From Actinomycetota bacterium (GTDB lineage: Bacteria; Actinomycetota; Acidimicrobiia; Acidimicrobiales; Iamiaceae): a DNA stretch of 6,304 nt. The stretch lies in contig JAFDWI010000177.1 of the NCBI GenBank assembly GCA_018268545.1, forward strand, positions 1-6,304, read 5' to 3'. Under the pieces are notes generated by a model that was not told where the DNA came from, did no database searches, and saw only the letters and a list, made by a program, of their open reading frames with translations. Both the position numbers and the translations under genes were made by a program. Shown here piece after piece: positions 3,533 through 6,304 of this stretch. Each line of letters starts with the position of its first letter. Positions within the stretch are counted from its first letter, which is position 1.

Positions 3533-6304
3533 GGTTCACCCCCGACTTCGGACCGGGACTCGGACCGGGTTCCAGGTCGCGCAGTGCTGTTCGGGGCCGG
3601 CGCCGGCGCCGGTTCGCGGGGCAGGCCCAAGACCCGCTCGGCGATGATGTTCCGCTGGATCTCCGACGTGCCCGCCGAGATCGTGTTCGCGAACGCACCG
3701 AACCACTGCTCCAGCCACGTGCCCTGGGGTTCGTCGATCGCCTGGTGACCGTCGAGTGGCGCGTCGCCGATGACAAGCGCGCCCGTACCCGCGAGGTCCG
3801 CGCCGACGCCTGCGACATCACGGCGCACCTCGCTCGCGAACAGTTTCATCAGTGCCTGCTCGGGAGCGTCCCCACCGGCGGCGAGCTTCGCGAACGACCG
3901 GTAGCCGAGGGCGTGCGTGCCCGCCGCGTCGACGGTCACCCCGACGACCCGGTCGGCGAGCAATGTCCGCCGAATCGGGTCATCGATGGTGGCGAGCCGC
4001 GCCGGCGCCTCGGCCAGCAACCGGTCCACGGCCTCGTCGATTGCGAGCACACCGTTCACCCACACCATGTTGCGTTCGTGCGCGAGCGAAGTGTTCGTGA
4101 TCGCCCAACCCTGCCCGCGCGTCCCCAACAGCGCGCCGGCGGGCACGCTCACCGCATCGAAGAACACTTCGTTCAGGTCGGGAAATTCGGGGTGGGTGAT
4201 CTCCGGTAGCGGCCGAACCGTGACGCCGGGGGTGTCGAGATCGACGAGCAGGATCGAGATGCCCGCATGCTTGGCGGCATCGGGTTCGGTTCGGCAGAAC
4301 AGCAGACAGAAGTCCGCGTAGTTCGCACCCGACGTCCACACCTTCTGGCCGTCGATGATCCACCGATCACCGACGAGGCAAGCACGTGTCCGCAGGGACG
4401 CGAGGTCTGATCCGGCGTCGGGTTCACTCATGCCCAGGCACGCCGTCTTCTCCCCGTGCAAGACCGCCAGCGCGTAGCGCTCGATCTGGTCGTCGGTGCC
4501 GTGGTCGATGATCGACTGCGCGACGATGCCGAGGCCCTGGACGTTCGTCGACCGGGGGAGGCGGGCGAGGGCGAGCTCTTCGCGCACGATCAACGTTTCG
4601 GCTTCGGTGGCGTCACGACCACCGAACGCGGCCGGTCGCCCCGGAAGCAGCAGCCCCGCGTCGAAGAGTCGCCGGGTCCAGGCGCGTGCCCACGCGGGGG
4701 CGTGGCCGGTCGAGATCGACGGGTCGGCGACCATCACCTCGGCGTCGGGTCGATTGGCGGCGATCCAGGCGCGCACCTCGGCACGGAACGGATCACTGGG
4801 TGCGGCGATTCGCCGCGGGCGCCACGGTGTGGTCGACCGGGTCTCACCGGTGAGGCCGAGCAGGTGGGCGAGGTCGGCCCGATGCACGGTGGCGTCGCCG
4901 AACAAGGCCGACATCGTCACGGCGCGCTTCAGCCACAGGTGCAGGTCGGTTTCGGCGATGAACCCGATCGCCCCGTGCAACTGCAGTCCGTCGCTGGTGA
5001 GGAACCGGCTGCATTGATCGGCGGCGATCTTCGCGGCCGCGACGGCGACCGCGACCGCCACAGTTCGCCGGTCGGCCTCACCTTCGACCATGCCGTCGGC
5101 TTCGGCCCCGGACCGGGGTTCGAGCTCGGCTTCGGCCTCGCATTCTCCTTCGGTCGCGGCCTCAATTTCGGCGTCGGCCTCGCGTTTGGACGCTCTTGGG
5201 TCTCGTGCTTCGGCTGCGGGCCTGGTTCCGGCTGCGGCCCTGCCGTGGATTTCAGCCCCGGCTTCGGCTTCGGCTCCGGCTCCGGCTGGGGTCTCGGCTT
5301 CGGCGAGCACATCGACCGCGGCCCACGCGAGGGCGTGGGCTCGTTCGACGGCGAGGTACAGATTCGCAAGGCGGTGCTTGATCGCCTGGAACGACCCGAT
5401 CGGGCGGCCGAACTGGTGGCGGCTGCGCGCGTGGTCGAGGGTCAGCTCGAAGATCCGGCGGCACGTTGCGACGCACGAAACCGCGGTCATCGTCGTCGCG
5501 TGGAGCAACGCTTGAGCGACGACCGCCGAAGCATCCGGGTTGCGTGGGTCGATCACGACCGCATCCGCCTCGACGCGATGATCGACAAGGCGGACCCGGG
5601 CGAGGGGGACGGTCGGGTCGATCACTTGCAGCGGTTCGATGAACACGGTGGAACTCGCGTCGCCCGCATCGACCGATCCGCTCGCGTCCGACGATTCGGT
5701 CGAGCTGGAGGACCCGGGTGTGTCAGACGATTCGCTCGCAACCGACCACCCTGGTGCGTCCGACAACTTAGTCGTGCCGGGCGATTCGGCGGCGTCCGAC
5801 GATCCGGTCGTGCCGGATGGGTCGACGAGGAATGCGCCCAGCCCCGCGTCGCCGACGGTCCCGGGCAGGCGGGCCACGACCACGAGCACGTCGGCCCGGT
5901 CCCCATCGGGGACGAACGACTTGGCGCCCGACAGCACCCAGCCGGAGCCGTCGAACGATGCCGTCGTGGCGATGTCTCCCGTGCTCCAACCGGCTCCTTC
6001 GGCGAACGCGAGCGCGCCCGTCTGACCCGGAACGCTCGGGCGCGGGTTGCCGAGACTCGCTTCGGTCCGGCGTGGTTCGGTGCGGTCCGCTCCGGTGTGG
6101 CCTGGTTCGTCGAGACCCGCTCCGGTCCGGCGTGGTTCGGTCTGGCTGGGTCGTGACCGACCGGACGTCATCGCATCGGACGCAAGCGCATCGGATGCAA
6201 CCGGGCCGGGCGCAACCAGGCCGGGCGCGAACGCCCCGGCCTGGGTGACCGTCGCTAGGAACGGGCACGGGGCAACGGCCCGCCCGACGGCTGCAGCCAG
6301 GATC
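3529..6304 (-). CDS. Fused double acyl-CoA dehydrogenase with repeat inserts (5' end beyond window)
   Basis: A flavoprotein of fatty-acid or steroid side-chain beta-oxidation; 924 residues are visible, numbered from codon 6303-6301. The frame is open to the window edge. The residues before the first ATG (6171), including GRAVAPCPFLATV (7-19), look like a dehydrogenase N-terminal domain, so 6171 is not the start. Unit 1 (about 1-483): middle domain from 95, RHQFGRPIGSFQAIKHR (295-311), DGLQLHGAIGF (438-448). No Glu is visible at the usual catalytic positions, and the TEPGAGSD-type motif reads AEGAGWSTGD. Unit 2 (about 503-896): SEPDAGSD (626-633), LAHER with candidate base Glu743, and AGTSEIQRN (877-885), where Ala877 replaces the Glu of the medium-chain type. 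Fused pairs of about 700 residues are known in actinobacteria (mycobacterial FadE34 type). The excess here is three inserts in unit 1 (about 25-94, 163-218, 335-413). A Pro/Ala/Ser-rich tail (897-924) closes the protein. Confidence 0.9.
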   Translation of the reverse strand, partial: ILAAAVGRAVAPCPFLATVTQAGAFAPGLVAPGPVASDALASDAMTSGRSRPSQTEPRRTGAGLDEPGHTGADRTEPRRTEASLGNPRPSVPGQTGALAFAEGAGWSTGDIATTASFDGSGWVLSGAKSFVPDGDRADVLVVVARLPGTVGDAGLGAFLVDPSGTTGSSDAAESPGTTKLSDAPGWSVASESSDTPGSSSSTESSDASGSVDAGDASSTVFIEPLQVIDPTVPLARVRLVDHRVEADAVVIDPRNPDASAVVAQALLHATTMTAVSCVATCRRIFELTLDHARSRHQFGRPIGSFQAIKHRLANLYLAVERAHALAWAAVDVLAEAETPAGAGAEAEAGAEIHGRAAAGTRPAAEARDPRASKREADAEIEAATEGECEAEAELEPRSGAEADGMVEGEADRRTVAVAVAVAAAKIAADQCSRFLTSDGLQLHGAIGFIAETDLHLWLKRAVTMSALFGDATVHRADLAHLLGLTGETRSTTPWRPRRIAAPSDPFRAEVRAWIAANRPDAEVMVADPSISTGHAPAWARAWTRRLFDAGLLLPGRPAAFGGRDATEAETLIVREELALARLPRSTNVQGLGIVAQSIIDHGTDDQIERYALAVLHGEKTACLGMSEPDAGSDLASLRTRACLVGDRWIIDGQKVWTSGANYADFCLLFCRTEPDAAKHAGISILLVDLDTPGVTVRPLPEITHPEFPDLNEVFFDAVSVPAGALLGTRGQGWAITNTSLAHERNMVWVNGVLAIDEAVDRLLAEAPARLATIDDPIRRTLLADRVVGVTVDAAGTHALGYRSFAKLAAGGDAPEQALMKLFASEVRRDVAGVGADLAGTGALVIGDAPLDGHQAIDEPQGTWLEQWFGAFANTISAGTSEIQRNIIAERVLGLPREPAPAPAPNSTARPGTRSESRSEVGGEP
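3537..3543 (-). promoter_or_regulatory. Ribosome binding site of the VOC gene
   Basis: On the minus strand GGGGGTG ends a few bases before the GTG start at 3532; the G-run is six bases away. It lies inside the last codons of the dehydrogenase gene. It supports GTG as the start and re-initiation after the overlapping TGA. Confidence 0.6.
5065..5301 (-). repeat. Ala/Glu-rich low-complexity insert in dehydrogenase unit 1
   Basis: About 79 residues (335-413) rich in Ala, Glu and Gly interrupt the helical C-terminal domain of unit 1, between the segment ending AAVDVLA and the one starting TVAVAVAVAAAKIAAD. At the DNA level it is built from drifting ggcttc/ggctcc hexamers, clearest as five tandem units at 5260-5289. 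It is predicted to be charged and either helical or disordered. The conserved dehydrogenase sequence resumes in the same frame on the other side, so it is an insertion and not a frameshift. Confidence 0.75.
5674..5817 (-). repeat. 36-bp tandem repeat, four imperfect units, in the dehydrogenase middle domain
   Basis: On the + strand the core gcgtccgacgattcg recurs with variation at 5684, 5720, 5756 and 5792, exactly 36 bp apart. The encoded protein shows a 12-residue period with a Ser-Asp pair at residues 169, 181, 193 and 205, in a Ser/Thr/Gly/Pro/Asp-rich context. It sits in a loop of the unit 1 middle domain, after GLGAFLVDPSG and before FIEPLQVIDPTVPLARV. Confidence 0.8.
6052..6141 (-). 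repeat. 30-bp tandem repeat, three units, in the dehydrogenase linker
   Basis: The units are 6052-6081, 6082-6111 and 6112-6141. The outer two differ at only two positions over 31 bases, while the middle one is more diverged. They encode decapeptides (residues 55-84); the outer two both start TEPRRT. They lie between the N-terminal and middle domains of unit 1. Confidence 0.8.
6172..6231 (-). repeat. 15-bp tandem repeats encoding pentapeptides
   Basis: Four 15-bp units occur in two sub-types. On the + strand cgcatcggacgcaag (6172) and cgcatcggatgcaac (6187) differ at two bases. The units at 6202 and 6217 share ggccgggcgc. They encode VASDA/LASDA and FAPGL/VAPGP (residues 25-44). They adjoin the 30-bp repeat and begin right after the conserved N-terminal domain segment, forming one insert with it. 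Confidence 0.7.

Noticed and set aside
3000..3821. A 273-residue minus-strand frame overlapping the VOC gene
   Set aside because: It is Arg/Ser/Pro-rich, has no motif, and overlaps the VOC gene and the 3' end of the dehydrogenase, both of which are supported by conserved residues.
4456..6156. A 566-residue + strand open frame with Gly/Phe-rich stretches that look like a structural repeat protein
   Set aside because: It is antisense to the dehydrogenase, whose motifs continue on both sides of every insert. The Gly-Phe pattern is the reverse reading of the Ala/Glu hexamer repeats.
5065..6231. Frameshift or pseudogene explanation for the long dehydrogenase
   Set aside because: The same frame carries conserved dehydrogenase segments before, between and after all three inserts, with no stop codon. 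Insertion in frame is the simpler reading.

Overview
The window is a high-GC bacterial chromosome fragment. It carries two convergent gene pairs concerned mostly with acyl-CoA chemistry. GC-rich codon use, a GTG start, few recognisable promoters and an abundance of FadD/FadE-type genes point to an actinobacterium. An Acidimicrobiia (Ilumatobacter-like) source is my best guess, but it rests on general resemblance only.

Layout. Bases 1-232 hold a degenerate GC-rich repeat region, including a 37-bp direct repeat, in which a weak upstream reading frame ends by ATGA overlap with the next gene. On the + strand follow an AMP-forming acyl-CoA ligase (233-1903) and an APH-fold small-molecule kinase (2009-3010). 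They meet a minus-strand pair head-on: a small VOC/glyoxalase-fold protein (3083-3532) and, upstream of it, a very long acyl-CoA dehydrogenase (3529 to beyond 6304). The VOC start overlaps the dehydrogenase stop by GTGA, so these two are almost certainly one transcriptional unit. A 60-base near-palindrome (3054-3113) lies where the two pairs converge, and the VOC stop codon sits in its loop.

The most notable gene is the dehydrogenase. Its frame is open to the right edge of the window, and the residues before the first ATG (6169-6171) look like a dehydrogenase N-terminal domain, so the true start is outside. It is two dehydrogenase units in one chain. The C-terminal unit has the FAD-region motif and a plausible catalytic Glu. 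The N-terminal unit looks catalytically degenerate. Three low-complexity inserts interrupt the N-terminal unit, and none interrupts the C-terminal unit. They contain in-frame tandem repeats with periods of 15, 30 and 36 bp, plus a hexamer run. This looks like repeat expansion tolerated in a pseudo-subunit.

Functionally, the ligase would make an acyl-CoA and the fused dehydrogenase would introduce the alpha,beta double bond. The VOC protein could act as an epimerase, lyase or dioxygenase on a related intermediate. The kinase substrate is unknown. Ligase, APH kinase and dehydrogenase together recall pathways that phosphorylate 4-hydroxyacyl-CoA, but the convergent arrangement makes this only a hypothesis. 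I found no RNA genes, CRISPR arrays, insertion sequences or phage genes.
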